Source: Kalaharituber pfeilii
Lineage: Eukaryota; Ascomycota; Pezizomycetes; Pezizales; Pezizaceae
Length of the DNA: 64,000 nt
Assembly: GCA_015179045.1 (NCBI GenBank)
Contig: WHUZ01000023.1
Location: forward strand, 620,001 to 684,000
Reading direction: 5' to 3'
How positions within the stretch are numbered: the first letter of the stretch is position 1; each line of letters opens with the position of its first letter. Of the stretch, positions 1 to 11,189 are shown piece by piece. Under the pieces are notes generated by a model. That model was not told the origin of the DNA and searched no databases. It saw nothing but the letters and a program-made list of their open reading frames with translations. A program made the position numbers and the translations under genes.

Positions 1-124
1 TTCCAGTGCTTACCATTGAGTAGATGGATGATGAAGTGGTAGAGGTGTGCGGGGGGTCGTCATAGGGGGGCATTCGATGCAGAATGGGATTTTGACATCG
101 AGAGTTTTATTTTTTTTTTAATAT

Positions 125-637
125 TTATGATATCCCTTTTGACTCTGCAATACCGTCATTGGTAGCGTAATACCCTTCACGATGCGCCTTTCCTTGCTGT
201 ACAATAAATAGCGGTATGACATCACCTGCGGCACCTGCAGCATTAATTGTCTCCAATACACTGCAGAATTCTCTGCTGCATTCATTCATAGCGGTGGAAG
301 TATTACTGTGCCTACGCGTGCAACAGCCTTCTCCGTCCAGCGCTACCAAGTGTAATGCCTTTCCCATCACAATTCCAAAGATTAGCCGGTGTTTCCTGGT
401 AGTAGTGACGAATGGGGCCATTCAACAGCTTACGGAATGCAATCTGGGCCTCCGGAATCGCTCCACCTTGCTTCCTCCGAATGCTTTTGAGACTCATAGG
501 GTGCCGCTTGATAGAACGAGTCACCCGAGCCTATGCATGCTGTCGGTCGGTGAACTGAACAATTCGATGGAATACAAGTAAATAAGGCTCATAGGAAACC
601 CACGCTGCGCCATGAGGCAATAGCGATCTGCTATTGC

Positions 638-668
<31 letters not shown>

Positions 669-830
669 ATAACCCCGCTTGTAGCACTTGGCCATGGCAG
701 GGTGATCTGCTATTGCTTGCGGAGTGAACAATTGACGGTTTTGATGAGGTGCTTGTCTCTTTCCTGCAATCCTTCGGCGTCGCAACGACATCGTATAGAG
801 GTCTGTAATACGAGCTGTCGATACTCAAGG
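125..830 (-). pseudogene. pogo-type (DDE_1) transposase remnant, copy A
   Basis: The minus strand contains degraded pieces of a pogo/CENP-B-like transposase in more than one frame. The piece at 125-421 includes VLETINAAG, a DVIP..IVQQGK stretch and HREGYY, matching the start of the DDE_1 catalytic domain (a beta strand carrying S/T-x-I, then ippf.i..Gk). An upstream piece near 480-620 carries part of the CENP-B-type DNA-binding region (best seen in copy B as LFTPQAIADRY then RGFPMSL). There is no continuous reading frame and the DDE triad cannot be traced. The 66-bp retroposon at 638-703 is inserted within it. The family is inferred from motif resemblance only. Confidence 0.55.
638..703 (-). 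mobile_element. Ultra-short hairpin retroposon (CCCTGCC family)
   Basis: On the minus strand the unit reads CCCTGCCATGG...GCGGGGTTATGTGA then poly(A) (poly(T) on the given strand, 638-660). It is flanked by the target duplication GATCTGCTATTGC at 625-637 and 704-716. Copy B at about 39935-39947 has one uninterrupted copy of the target, so both ends are certain. The body is only about 43 nt. CCCTGC at the 5' end can pair with GCGGGG (one G-U pair), making one hairpin. It has no ORF, promoter boxes or tRNA head. Confidence 0.9.
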
Positions 831-3118
831 CATGTCCCGCACATGCTGTATAGGCCTTGTGGAGGTTATATTCAGTCTATGCAGGCATGGTTGATTGTAT
901 ATGCGATATTTGAGTAGCATAGCGTAGTTAGGTCTCGTGATATGTACCGGAATAAGGGGGGTCCTGAGGAGCAGGGATATTTCAGTGGGTACTAAGCCAT
1001 CCCTGTGCACTAAGCCGTAGTTTCCATATCAACCTCTCTACACTGTAAATTAACCCGTTCTGGAGCTTATTAACATGTCACCAACTCTCCGCAACACTCC
1101 ACCTGCTCGCGCTGTGAACAGGCAGAAGGTATACGATAATACTACATCTGCATGTACGAAAGGACCGGGTCTAGACTTGGAGGCTGCTGATAGCTGAGCA
1201 GTAAGGTAGACAAAGGCAATCAATTCATGTCATGTAACATAGGCAATGCATAGCAAGTAATTCCGCAGAAAGAAGAAAAGAAAACACGCTGCTTGAACAT
1301 CTCCCACTACATCCACACCTACGCCTATATATATCACCGGCGTATGACTAAGCCAGACCTTGACCGTAAGCCAAGAAATGACCAAGCTCCCCGCCGGCAA
1401 TTTCTCTCATTATCCCACAGCGCAATGGTTGTTTCAGTGTTATATTGTAATATATGGTTAGTAAAAGCTCGAGACCTGCAGTATCGTACTGCACCTTCAA
1501 AATCTATATTCTAAATTTCCAGTCCTGCTCCAGATTGCCTATTTCAATCTCGTCAAATTCTGAATGCCGGTGACACCCAACTAGGTCAGAATTAAGCTCT
1601 GTAGATGTAGGAGCTTGTATTGGGGCTGTCTCTTTTCCTCCCAGATCCCTCTATCGAGTTCAACTTTGCAGGTTCCACATGCCCCTCCCCCCGGACTATG
1701 AGCTTTAAGTCTCGCTCAACATCAACGACTACAGCTCCTTGCTCACATCTCTGCACAAGCCCTCTAACACATCCCCGCCTGCCCCAAACACGACTATAGT
1801 GTGCCTACTCGACACATGGTCCAGTGATAACCGGTTGGCTATTCCGGCTCAATTGAGCAACTGCCGCCACTCCCGAGAAACCAGCAAAAAAACACCAGTA
1901 ACTGCCCGTTAACTCCTGCCAGTCTATATGTTGATAGTATGATAGAAAAGGGGAGAGGAACAATATATAAGAGGCGCTGCCGGTCCCATAATGCTCATTA
2001 TCCAGGAGACAAGACTTTAGGAAGGCGGTGATTTCTCAGATATCTCGTTGGCGGTAGGCACTTGAAATTTTCTAAGTATCTTGTCTGTCATCCCTCGTGT
2101 TCACAGCCGTCTTCTTTAACCCTTGTAAAAACTATCAGCATCCCATACCGGTGCAGTCTAGAACCAACCTCATAGTTGTGAAGTAGCTTAGTCAGCCACT
2201 AAGCGGTAGCCTGGTTCAAGACTGGTACCGGTGGGAGTTGACGGACAGTTACTGGTACTTGTCAAAATTGCGCGATGGCAGCCCAACCGAGCCAGTACCC
2301 TCAATCGGCTATGATACTACTGGGCTATGAGTCGAATAGCTTGGCGATCTAACCTCTATACAATGGTGGGGGGTACGGCAGATGTGAATTCCGTTGAACT
2401 GGGGCTGTCAGAGGGGTCTAGGAGAGTTTACACAAGCCCCTATACCTATAAACTTCAATTCAGAGCCAGCTGGGTTGGAATCGGAGTTGCCAGATTAGAG
2501 GTTGTCAAGGTTTAAGCAGCCGTTTGTTAAAGAAATAGAATTTAGGGTGTTTATAGGAAGGTGCGTACAATCCTATGCTATAGATCTCGAGCTTTTACTA
2601 ACCTCATATTGCAATCTAACACTGGCAGTACTGTTGCGACAGCAGGTGCAGTTGTTGCAGCGAGTGGACATTTGCTTGTGGGTTATTTGGAGGATGCAGA
2701 GATGACACAACTGTAGATGCTAGAGGTAGCCTTTTCGCATTTTTTTTTCCCCTTCATATTCGGATTCAAGCGCAGTGAATTTAGCCCATGATTAATTCAT
2801 CGCACATACCAGAGATATATTCTATGAGCTATTGGCTTGATTGCGGATATTGGAGATTCGCGGGTGGTGAAGGTGTTGAAGGTGCTGGCTCCGCCGTATG
2901 ATACACGCCTGAAACGTCCGATCCAGTTGGGTGCAGGTTCGTGCTATTTTAGAAGCGGAATGCCACATCGCGACAGTGAATGTTCAGGGCTACGACCGTG
3001 GGGTTTGGTAATTCGCTGGGGGGTCACTACCATACACTCCTCAGGGTTTCAGCTGAGACCTTGGCATATTTTATAATAAAAAAGATGGGCTAACGAGGCA
3101 TGCGCTGTCTTGGTAAGG
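831..3118. other. Non-coding stretch of copy A; old inverted repeat
   Basis: No gene is supported here. Sequence near 1430-1500 (TTAGTAAAAGCTCGAGA) recurs inverted near 2545-2600 (TCTCGAGCTTTTACTAA), and 2620-2860 resembles the right arm of the foldback element at 21070-22900. This suggests an old, decayed foldback element between about 1300 and 3000. A 79-codon ORF at 2837-3076 is open in both copies (41798-42037), but the five differences between them include three amino-acid changes, so conservation is not evidence of function. The matching region in copy B is 40061-42080. Confidence 0.5.
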
Positions 3119-3126
3119 ATTGTTCT

Positions 3127-4730
3127 CTCTTAGAGAAAAACCTTTTTTTCCCCCTGTTTTCATGACGCCACTGAGATTTTTCCCCTGTTCAAGTTTCGGA
3201 TGATCAACTAATACTATTATAGAGAAAAACCTTTTTTTCCCCCTGTTTTCATGACGCCACTGAGATTTTTCCCCTGTTCAAGTTTCGGATGATCAACTAA
3301 TACTATTATATGTAGTCTTATCATCAATGCTGCATCGTATTTGATGCTCATACTCCAATGCAATGACTGTTTAATTATGTAGCTTCATGGTGAGCATATG
3401 CACCGATTTTGTAATGAAATATGCTAGTAAAATATTGCATTGAACTTGCTGCTCATGCTGTACATACTACCCCATTACCAACATCGTGATACTACGCTCC
3501 TGTGGCATCGCCATGCTCTACGGTGCCTCAATACCCTCCCTCTATAGCGAATTAATACCATGCACTAGAGCATCAGCGAATTAATGCCACACGCTACGGT
3601 GCCTCAATAATTTGCAGTGAATACCACACTCTACGGTGGCTCAATACCTGCCTCTGCCGCGAGCAAACACCATGCACTACAGCATCAAATTACATGCTCT
3701 ACAGTGCCTGAATACCCTCCCTCTATAGCGAATTAATACCATGCGCTACAGCATCAGCAAATTAATGCCACCCGCTACAGTGCTCAATAATTTGCAGCGA
3801 ATTAATACCATATTCTACGGTGCCTCAATACCTCCCTCTGCCGCGAGCAAATACCATGCGCTACAGCATCGAATTACACGCTTTGCGCTGCCTCAATACC
3901 CTCCCTCTATAGCAAATTAATGCCATGCACTACAGCATCAGTGAATTAATGCCACGCGCTACGGTGCTCAATAATTGCAGTGAATTAATACCACACTCTA
4001 CAGTGCCTCAATACCCTCCTCTACCGCGAGCCAATACCATACGCTACAGCATTGAATTATGCGCTCTATGGTCCCTCAATACACCCCTCTGTTGCGAGCC
4101 AATACACGTACTACAGCATCAAATACACGCTCTATGGTGCCTGAATACTAGCCTTAGCAGTGAGTTAAGACCACGCCCTACGGTGCTTCAATACCCCCCT
4201 CTGCCGCGAGTCAATACCACGTGCTACAGCATCAAATTACGCGCTCTCCGGTGCCTCAATACCTCTTCTTTTGCAGCGAGCTAATATGTGCTACAGCATC
4301 AAATTACACGCTCTATGGTTCCTGAATACTAGCCTTAGCAGTGAGTTAAGACCACGCCCTACAGTGCCTCAATACCCTCCCTTTGCAGTGAATTAAAACC
4401 ACGCTCTACGGTGCGAGTCAATACCACCGTCAAATCACACACTCTGCTAGGAGTCAATACCACGCGCTACAGCATCAAATTACATACTCCATGGTGCCCC
4501 AATACCACCCTTAGCAGTGAGTTAATACCATGCGCTATAGCATCAAATTACATGCTCTACGGTGCCTCAATACCTCTTCTTTTCCAGCGAGCTAATACCA
4601 CGCGCTACAGCATCAAATCACACAATCTGCGGTGCCTCAATACACCCCCTCTGCTACAAGTCAATACCACGTGCTACAGCATCAAATTACACGCTCTATG
4701 GTGCCTCAATACACCCTCTCGACTGCGATA
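3127..4730 (+). repeat. Left terminal inverted repeat of the MULE
   Basis: The outermost 91 bp, starting TAGAGAAAAACC at 3131, are tandemly duplicated (about 3131-3221 and 3222-3312); the right end has one copy. From about 3500 inward the arm is built of degenerate units of roughly 50-70 bp containing AATACCA, CTACAGCATC and TCTACGGTGCCTCAATA. The same units occur reversed at 8520-9540. Several short ORFs here arise from the repetitive units and are not genes. Confidence 0.88.
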
Positions 4731-5363
4731 TCCCCAATCCATAGAAGATTTGACTATGGCTGACTTAGAGCTAGTGGTTCTCTTAATATTTTTCATAAAT
4801 GTAATTTAGTTAGTTAAAATATAAATATAAAGTGCATACTTCCTAAGTAGTATTTTCTATATCAATACTGTGCCAGTTTTTATTATATCGCTCTCAATTA
4901 TACTAGCCGACTTTATTTCTACAAATTTTTATTCTCGAATTCTTACTTCAATCAAATGGCATCTCTTGCAATTGACCTTTGTTTTTCAAGCTGGGATGCT
5001 CTTAAGGCTGCAGTTCAAGAAGCTGCAGTTCAAGAAAAGTTCCGGTTCAGAAGTGTGAGTAAAAATTCTACAACTCGTGATTATCGGTGCAAGGTTACAA
5101 CTTGTAAATGGCGAGTATTTGCTTCTCGTACTATATCAAATGATATTATAATTAAAAAAGCAGAGTTACAGCATAGCTGCTTTGGAGTTGCAAATGTCAA
5201 CATAAACAAGTTAGCAAACCATCAACCATGGCTCCGGGATGCTATTTCGAAAAATCTCATTATTTTGAAAAAAAAGAGAATTAGCGAAATTATTGATTGT
5301 GTCCGCCTACAAAATCACCTTACCCCTACATATAATGCTGCACTAGCTGCAAAAGCATGCTTG

Positions 5364-5880
5364 TGTCACAGCCACCTACGCACGCGTCAGTATCGTCCTT
5401 TTCCGCAGCCGACAAGTCAAACCGAGCCGACGTGCCAAGCCGGAAGGTGAGACCTTACTAATAGCCGACTTGGAAAGGCCTGACAAGCCGTCCCGGTCCG
5501 GTTGATTAGCCCTCTGACAGCTCATTGATATGCCTTCCAATATTAGTACTACTATTGCCGCTCTTGCATTTCGGATTCTCCTTCTCATATTGTTATAGTC
5601 CTGTATTCCTTTTCTATGTCAATTCCCAAGCATATAAGGGCCCCAGGTCCGCCTCTGTAGATAGCTCTTCTTCTTCTCCTTGTCCGTTGTCTTGTTGATC
5701 AATAGACCCGTCTGGTTTCTCCTACTCCTCCGCCGCTGCCCTTGCTATAGTCCGTGACCCCTAGCCGCCGAGCCGCCGCCGCCGTAGTCCTCGACCCATA
5801 GCCGCCGAACCGCCGCCGATACCCAAGCTGACCGTACCCCTTGGCAAGACCTCCGCCCAAGCGCAGCCGCCGACGTTACA
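5364..5880. mobile_element. Solo LTR in the MULE transposase (first copy)
   Basis: 517 bp, starting TGTCACAGCC and ending CGTTACA, flanked by the 5-bp target duplication GCTTG (5359-5363, 5881-5885). TG...CA ends, a 5-bp duplication and absence of coding sequence fit a solo LTR, probably of a Ty3/gypsy-type element, although no internal region is present to prove the family. The interior is rich in CCG. It is the reverse complement of 6651-7337. Confidence 0.8.
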
Positions 5881-6650
5881 GCTTGCTAGAAAATCAGCAT
5901 ATTAATGCCTTACAACAATTTTCGCAACTTCCAGCATACCTCGAAAAGCTATATTCTATGCATCCAGATATCTATACTCGGCTCGAAACTATAACCATAC
6001 CTGCTAGCGATCTTATATTCAACAATCAGAACCATATGTTTCAGCGAGTTTTCATATGTCCATTCGAATCTCGATATTCTTTTCACTATATGCGAAAGTT
6101 TATGGCTATTGATGGTACTTTTCTTAAGACAAAAGTCATACAGACTTTACTTTTAGCTGTTGGAATTGATGCAAATGGCAAGACTTTAATTCTTGCCTGG
6201 GGTATTGTAGAGAGTGAAAACACAGCATCATGGACATGGTTTCTCTCTTGTCTAAAAGAAGCAATTCCTGAATCAATTGGAATGACTTTGATTAGTGATC
6301 GAGATAAGGGATTAGAAGCTGCCGAAAAGAATGTCTATGGTGATAGTATCCAAAGATTAATTTGTTGCTTTCATTTGAAAGGTAAGAATAAAATTAAAAA
6401 TTACTATATTTGGTAACTAATTATTATACTAGGAAACTTGTGCAAGAAATATCCAAAATTGGGCGACATGTTTTGGAAGATTGCTCGATCAGAGTCGATC
6501 TACAACTATTCCCGAATATCAACACAACTTCAATATTTTAAAGCAGAAAAACAAGGACGCTGCAGCATATCTTGAGATAATTCCTGTCGAGACCTGGGTA
6601 ACAGCCTTTTATACTAGACCATATTTTGGTCACAAAACATCGAATGTGGT

Positions 6651-7337
6651 TGTAACGTCGGTGGCTGGGCTTGGGCGGAGGTCTTGCCAAGGGGTACGGT
6701 CAGCTTGGGTATCGGCGGCGGTTCGGCGGCTATGGGTCGAGGACTACGGCGGCGGCGGGTCGGCGGCTAGGGGTCACGGACTATAGCAAGGGCAGCGGCG
6801 GAGGAGTAGGAGAAACCAGACGGGTCTATTGATTAACAAGACAGAGAGAAGGGGAGAGAGATCCGTTGGGCGCGATGATAGAAATGCTAGGGGAGTAGGG
6901 GAGAGAAGTAGGGTCATGTGACGTAGAAAGTAGTTAGGTAGTACATTGCCATAGCCCGTGGGGCGGCAAGCGATCAATGATATAAAAAAAAAAAAAAAAA
7001 AAGATCAACAAGACAACGGACAAGGAGAAGAAGAGCTATCTACAGAGGCGGGCTTGGGGCCCTTATATGCTGGGGAATTGACATAGAAAGGGAATACAGG
7101 ACTATAACGATATGAGAAAGAGAATCCGGAATGCAAGAACGGCAATAGTGATGCTAATATTGGAAGGCATATCAATGAGCTGTCAGAGGGCTAATCAACC
7201 GGACCGGGACGGCTTGTCAGGCCTTTCCGAGTCGGCTATTAGTAAGGTCTCACCTTCCGGCTTGGCACGTCGGCTCGGTTTGACTTGTCGGCTGCGGAAA
7301 AGGATGATATCGATGGGTGCGTAGGTGGGCTGTGACA
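6651..7337. mobile_element. Solo LTR in the MULE transposase (second copy, opposite orientation)
   Basis: Starts TGTAACGTCGG and ends GGCTGTGACA with 5-bp target duplication GTGGT (6646-6650, 7338-7342). It is the inverted counterpart of 5364-5880 and about 515 bp long once the LINE-tail insertion at 6844-7002 and its duplicated target are removed. The two LTRs have different target duplications, so they are independent insertions rather than the two ends of one element. Confidence 0.8.
6844..7002 (+). mobile_element. LINE-tail retroposon inside the solo LTR
   Basis: 159-bp insertion ending in poly(A), flanked by GATTAACAAGACA (6831-6843) and GATCAACAAGACA (7003-7015). The intact sister LTR at 5364-5880 shows the empty site. 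The last 40 nt before the A tract are the CGCCATAG-type tail seen throughout the window (TTGCCATAGCCC ... GCGATCAATGATAT). The 5' part is purine-rich and matches nothing else here. Confidence 0.85.
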
Positions 7338-8519
7338 GTGGTAGAATCAATCAATAGTGTTTTGAAAGAAGCACGTGAACTACCAATCATTGAGCTTCTT
7401 GACGAAATTTGGACTTATACTATGAAACATAGACAAAGTCAACTCGAGATCGCTATAAAGTCCGAAGCCGAAGGTCAAAAAATTACTAATTTTTGCCATA
7501 AAGAGCTTGTAAAAAGCTATAAGTGGATATCTACAAATGCAGTAGATATGTCAACACTATCTACTGCATTAGTAATTCAATCCAATGGCAAAAGGTTTAC
7601 GGTTGATCTTGATCGTCAATATTGTGAATGTGGCCATTTCACCCAAAATGGTATACCCTGTGGACATGCTTTATCAGTAATCCAACATCTTCAGCAGCCA
7701 ATACATTTCTATATACCTCCTGTATTTTGGATTTCTACATGGAAAAACACATTCCTTCGAAATCTGAAACCTATTTTGATTGATAATCTTCCAACACTTG
7801 AAAATGGTCCTACAATTATCCCTCCAACAAACAAGCAAAAACTTAGAGGAAGACCGAAAATTAATCGATTTCAGCATGGTTCACAACGCAAAGCATCAAA
7901 ATCGCAAGCTGGCATCAACTCACCAAATTCGAGTAATCAACAAAAATGCAGCCATTGTCATACATACGGGCATAAACGTTCTACATGCCTGACGAAAATG
8001 CCATGGGAAGATGCACCAAAACCTGTTGATAGAAGTATTGCTACAGAGGTCATAGATAATAGTGAAAGTGATGTATCAAGAAGTGTTGGTAGTGATGAGA
8101 GGATATGTATTGAAGAAGACACACATGTTGATGTATCCAGTTGCAGGGAGGATATTGTTAAAGGCAATAGAAGTAACGCGTTTTGGAAGGTGGTAGGAGT
8201 AATGCGTTAGAGGGTTATAGGAGTGATATGTTGATAGGCAATGTGGGAATGAGCAGACACTGGAGTAGTAGTAGGAGTCTGACAAGATTAATATGATTGT
8301 CTAGTTATGTGATTGGAGGTTGATGAAAACGGTTCTTTCTTTAAACTTATAAGTACCTTTTTGATTTCTTTTAGTTATTGATTTCTTTAATTTCCTCTGT
8401 TGAATGTAAATAGAAATAGTATCTATTGTTTGTGATTGATCAAGGCCTGTGGAGTATGAGTGTCATATCGAGGCAGGGTGCGAATATCATATTAATAAGG
8501 TAGGATACTAGTGTCAAGT

Positions 8520-9837
8520 CAATGATAGGCCATATTAAGTGAGGCAGAGTGATAGGTCACTGCAAAGTAACGAAATTTTATACCATAGGGTATGGCATTG
8601 CAATGTTGCAGAGGTGTATTGAGGCATTGCAGAGCATGTAAGCTGATGCTGTAGCGCGTGGTATTAACTCGCGGCAGAGGGGGGTATTGAGGCACCGTAG
8701 GGCGTGGTCTTAACTCACTGCTAAGGCTAGTATTCAGGAACCATAGAGCGTGTAATTTGATGCTGTAGCACATATTAGCTCGCTGCAAAAGAAGAGGTAT
8801 TGAGGCACCGGAGAGCGCGTAATTTGATGCTGTAGCACGTGGTATTGACTCGCGGCAGAGGGGGGTATTGAAGCACCGTAGGGCGTGGTCTTAACTCACT
8901 GCTAAGGCTAGTATTCAGGCACCATAGAGCGTGTATTTGATGCTGTAGTACGTGTATTGGCTCGCAACAGAGGGGGTGTATTGAGGGACCATAGAGCGCA
9001 TAATTCAATGCTGTAGCGTATGGTATTGGCTCGCGGTAGAGGAGGGTATTGAGGCACTGTAGAGTGTGGTATTAATTCACTGCAATTATTGAGCACCGTA
9101 GCGCGTGGCATTAATTCACTGATGCTGTAGTGCATGGCATTAATTTGCTATAGAGGGAGGGTATTGAGGCAGCGCAAAGCGTGTAATTCGATGCTGTAGC
9201 GCATGGTATTTGCTCGCGGCAGAGGGAGGTATTGAGGCACCGTAGAATATGGTATTAATTCGCTGCAAATTATTGAGCACTGTAGCGGGTGGCATTAATT
9301 TGCTGATGCTGTAGCGCATGGTATTAATTCGCTATAGAGGGAGGGTATTCAGGCACTGTAGAGCATGTAATTTGATGCTGTAGTGCATGGTGTTTGCTCG
9401 CGGCAGAGGCAGGTATTGAGCCACCGTAGAGTGTGGTATTCACTGCAAATTATTGAGGCACCGTAGCGTGTGGCATTAATTCGCTGATGCTCTAGTGCAT
9501 GGTATTAATTCGCTATAGAGGGAGGGTATTGAGGCACCGTAGAGCATGGCGATGCCACAGGAGCGTAGTATCACGATGTTGGTAATGGGGTAGTATGTAC
9601 AGCATGAGCAGCAAGTTCAATGCAATATTTTACTAGCATATTTCATTACAAAATCGGTGCATATGCTCACCATGAAGCTACATAATTAAACAGTCATTGC
9701 ATTGGAGTATGAGCATCAAATACGATGCAGCATTGATGATAAGACTACATATAATAGTATTAGTTGATCATCCGAAACTTGAACAGGGGAAAAATCTCAG
9801 TGGCGTCATGAAAACAGGGGAAAAAAAAGGTTTTCTC
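8520..9837 (-). repeat. Right terminal inverted repeat of the MULE
   Basis: Reverse complement of the left arm. It ends ...GGTTTTCTC at 9837 directly before the right target duplication. It contains the inverted form of the degenerate tandem units (TATTGAGGCACCGTAGAG, GATGCTGTAGCGC). Unit number and spacing differ from the left arm, so the arms have drifted by local repeat gain and loss. ORFs such as those at 8775-9135 are by-products of the repeats. Confidence 0.88.
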
Positions 9838-10687
9838 ATTGTTCTTATCTCCTCGAACTCTTAAGCCATGACTCTTAAGTCATGTGCTAACGATACTAGT
9901 AAATAGCTAACGTCTGAATAGAGCACAGCACGCCCGGAGCTGAATTACAGTATATACGTTGTTGCTCATCAGAGTAGGTCTAAACGGTTCTAATTCCAGC
10001 TTCTGCAATCTTGGTCCTTCTCGTAGCTTATCCGGAGCAGATTAAATAAGTATCTAGAAACCAGCTCCGGTGTTCGGTGCTGTGGGAGGCAGAAAGGAAG
10101 TGCACAGAGGGCAAGGAGAAACGAAGGTAATAAGAGATAGGAGATACAGTTTTCTAAATCTCAAAAAACTAAGGGACAAAAACCTGTGATACCATTAGTC
10201 TCGTAACCATCCTCAGCGATGATGTTCTTCTGATGAGGTCCCCCCTTCTGGCCTCAACAAATGCCCTTAACCTCCCAGTACCACTTCCTTTTCCAGCAAT
10301 TACCTCCCCGTACCTTGGAATGCATTCTCCCACTGTAGAATTCGGAATGCCAAGATTCCCCGACAGTCTGAGGAGCCCTCCAGTTCGGAACTGCCCACTT
10401 GTCTCACGTCAGCTAATCACTATCGGCATGTGACTCAGAGTCTGGGCATGAGAACAGGTAAGAATACCTTAGTCACGGTGGTCTCAGCACCGGTTGCTAC
10501 CTAGGTGCCTCCGAATGGCGAACAACAGTAATAATGTTGAGGACCTAAGGCGTTTAGAGGGGTTTCGAGACCTATTTATAATTGAGGTCTCAGGTACAAA
10601 GTGAGTGCAGATATTGCTAAATAACGGATCAAAAATGGTAGTCACGTGATTATAATATGAAAACTTACATAATTAAACAAGAAACTA
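9838..10687. other. Non-coding stretch between two insertions (copy A)
   Basis: Continues the segmental duplication and matches 42079-43085 in copy B. No gene is supported: the small ORFs have no recognisable motif and are not shared as ORFs with copy B in a way that suggests selection. Copy A lacks about 85 bp that copy B has near 42165-42250. Confidence 0.5.
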
Positions 10688-11189
10688 CTGTCGTTTACCT
10701 ATAAGTGACCGAGCACCTATTAGTGACCGACTCTTGGCACTCCTCCTCGTACAACTTCCACATGCAATATCTTCAGCATCAGGCATGCTAGCAACATGAG
10801 GTAAATTGCAGAATATACAGCAGGTGCACCTGAATTTTTGAAGAATATTTGATGGCCACACTATGTACACACCTTTTGTAATTCAATGATATGCAGAGAA
10901 AGTATAGCATTCTACCCCCTCCTTGCATAGCAAAGGATAGCATATACTAAATACTATATGACTATCCTCAACTATAGCTCTTCATACTCTCAAGTGACTA
11001 TAGAAGAAGGGTAGCTCACCTAAATGATGGTAGGATAAAGTTGCTGTGGATTTCTATAGCCTCAAAAGCAGTTACCAAAATATCTGAAAGTGCCGGAAGT
11101 GCTAAAGCTGCTACAATGTCCTACTGCACACATAATATACCCTACTGCAATCAATATACCACTCTAAAAGCAGCATTTCGATGCTCTCG

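Larger units (their letters stand above)
4956..8210 (+). pseudogene. MULE transposase, disrupted
   Basis: Three coding blocks form one MuDR-type transposase. Block 1 (4956-5363) has the N-terminal zinc-binding region (YRCKVTTCKWRV ... LQHSC). Block 2 (5881-6405) has the catalytic core with FMAIDGTF (first Asp), LISDRDKG (second Asp) and CCFHLK. After an intron (about 6381-6434, GTAAGA to ACTAG) and a one-base frameshift near 6490, the frame continues to 6650. Block 3 (7343-8210) restarts at VESINSVL, which supplies the probable catalytic Glu, then a SWIM finger (CECGHF ... CGHAL) and a C-terminal zinc knuckle (CSHCHTYGHKRSTC). Solo LTRs at 5364-5880 and 6651-7337 interrupt it, and dropping each LTR with one target copy restores the frame. 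The start ATG at 4956 is the first in frame before the MuDR domain. Confidence 0.88.
3127..9837. mobile_element. MULE DNA transposon with long inverted repeats
   Basis: The element is flanked by ATTGTTCT (3119-3126 and 9838-9845); copy B has a single ATTGTTCT at this point (about 42079). Its ends are inverted repeats beginning GAGAAAA..CC(T)n CCCC, and the arms extend more than 1.2 kb inward. Target duplication length (8, possibly 9 bp), arm length and the internal MuDR/MULE/SWIM transposase all agree with a Mutator-like element. The element is dead: its transposase is split by two solo LTRs and has a frameshift. One solo LTR is itself hit by a LINE-tail insertion, giving a three-level nest. 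Confidence 0.92.

Noticed and set aside
2837..3076. 79-codon ORF open in both segmental copies
   Set aside because: The copies are recent duplicates, three of five base differences change amino acids, and no domain is visible.
5364..7337. The two LTR-like inserts as the paired ends of one retrotransposon
   Set aside because: They are in opposite orientation, have different target duplications, and the DNA between them is transposase sequence.
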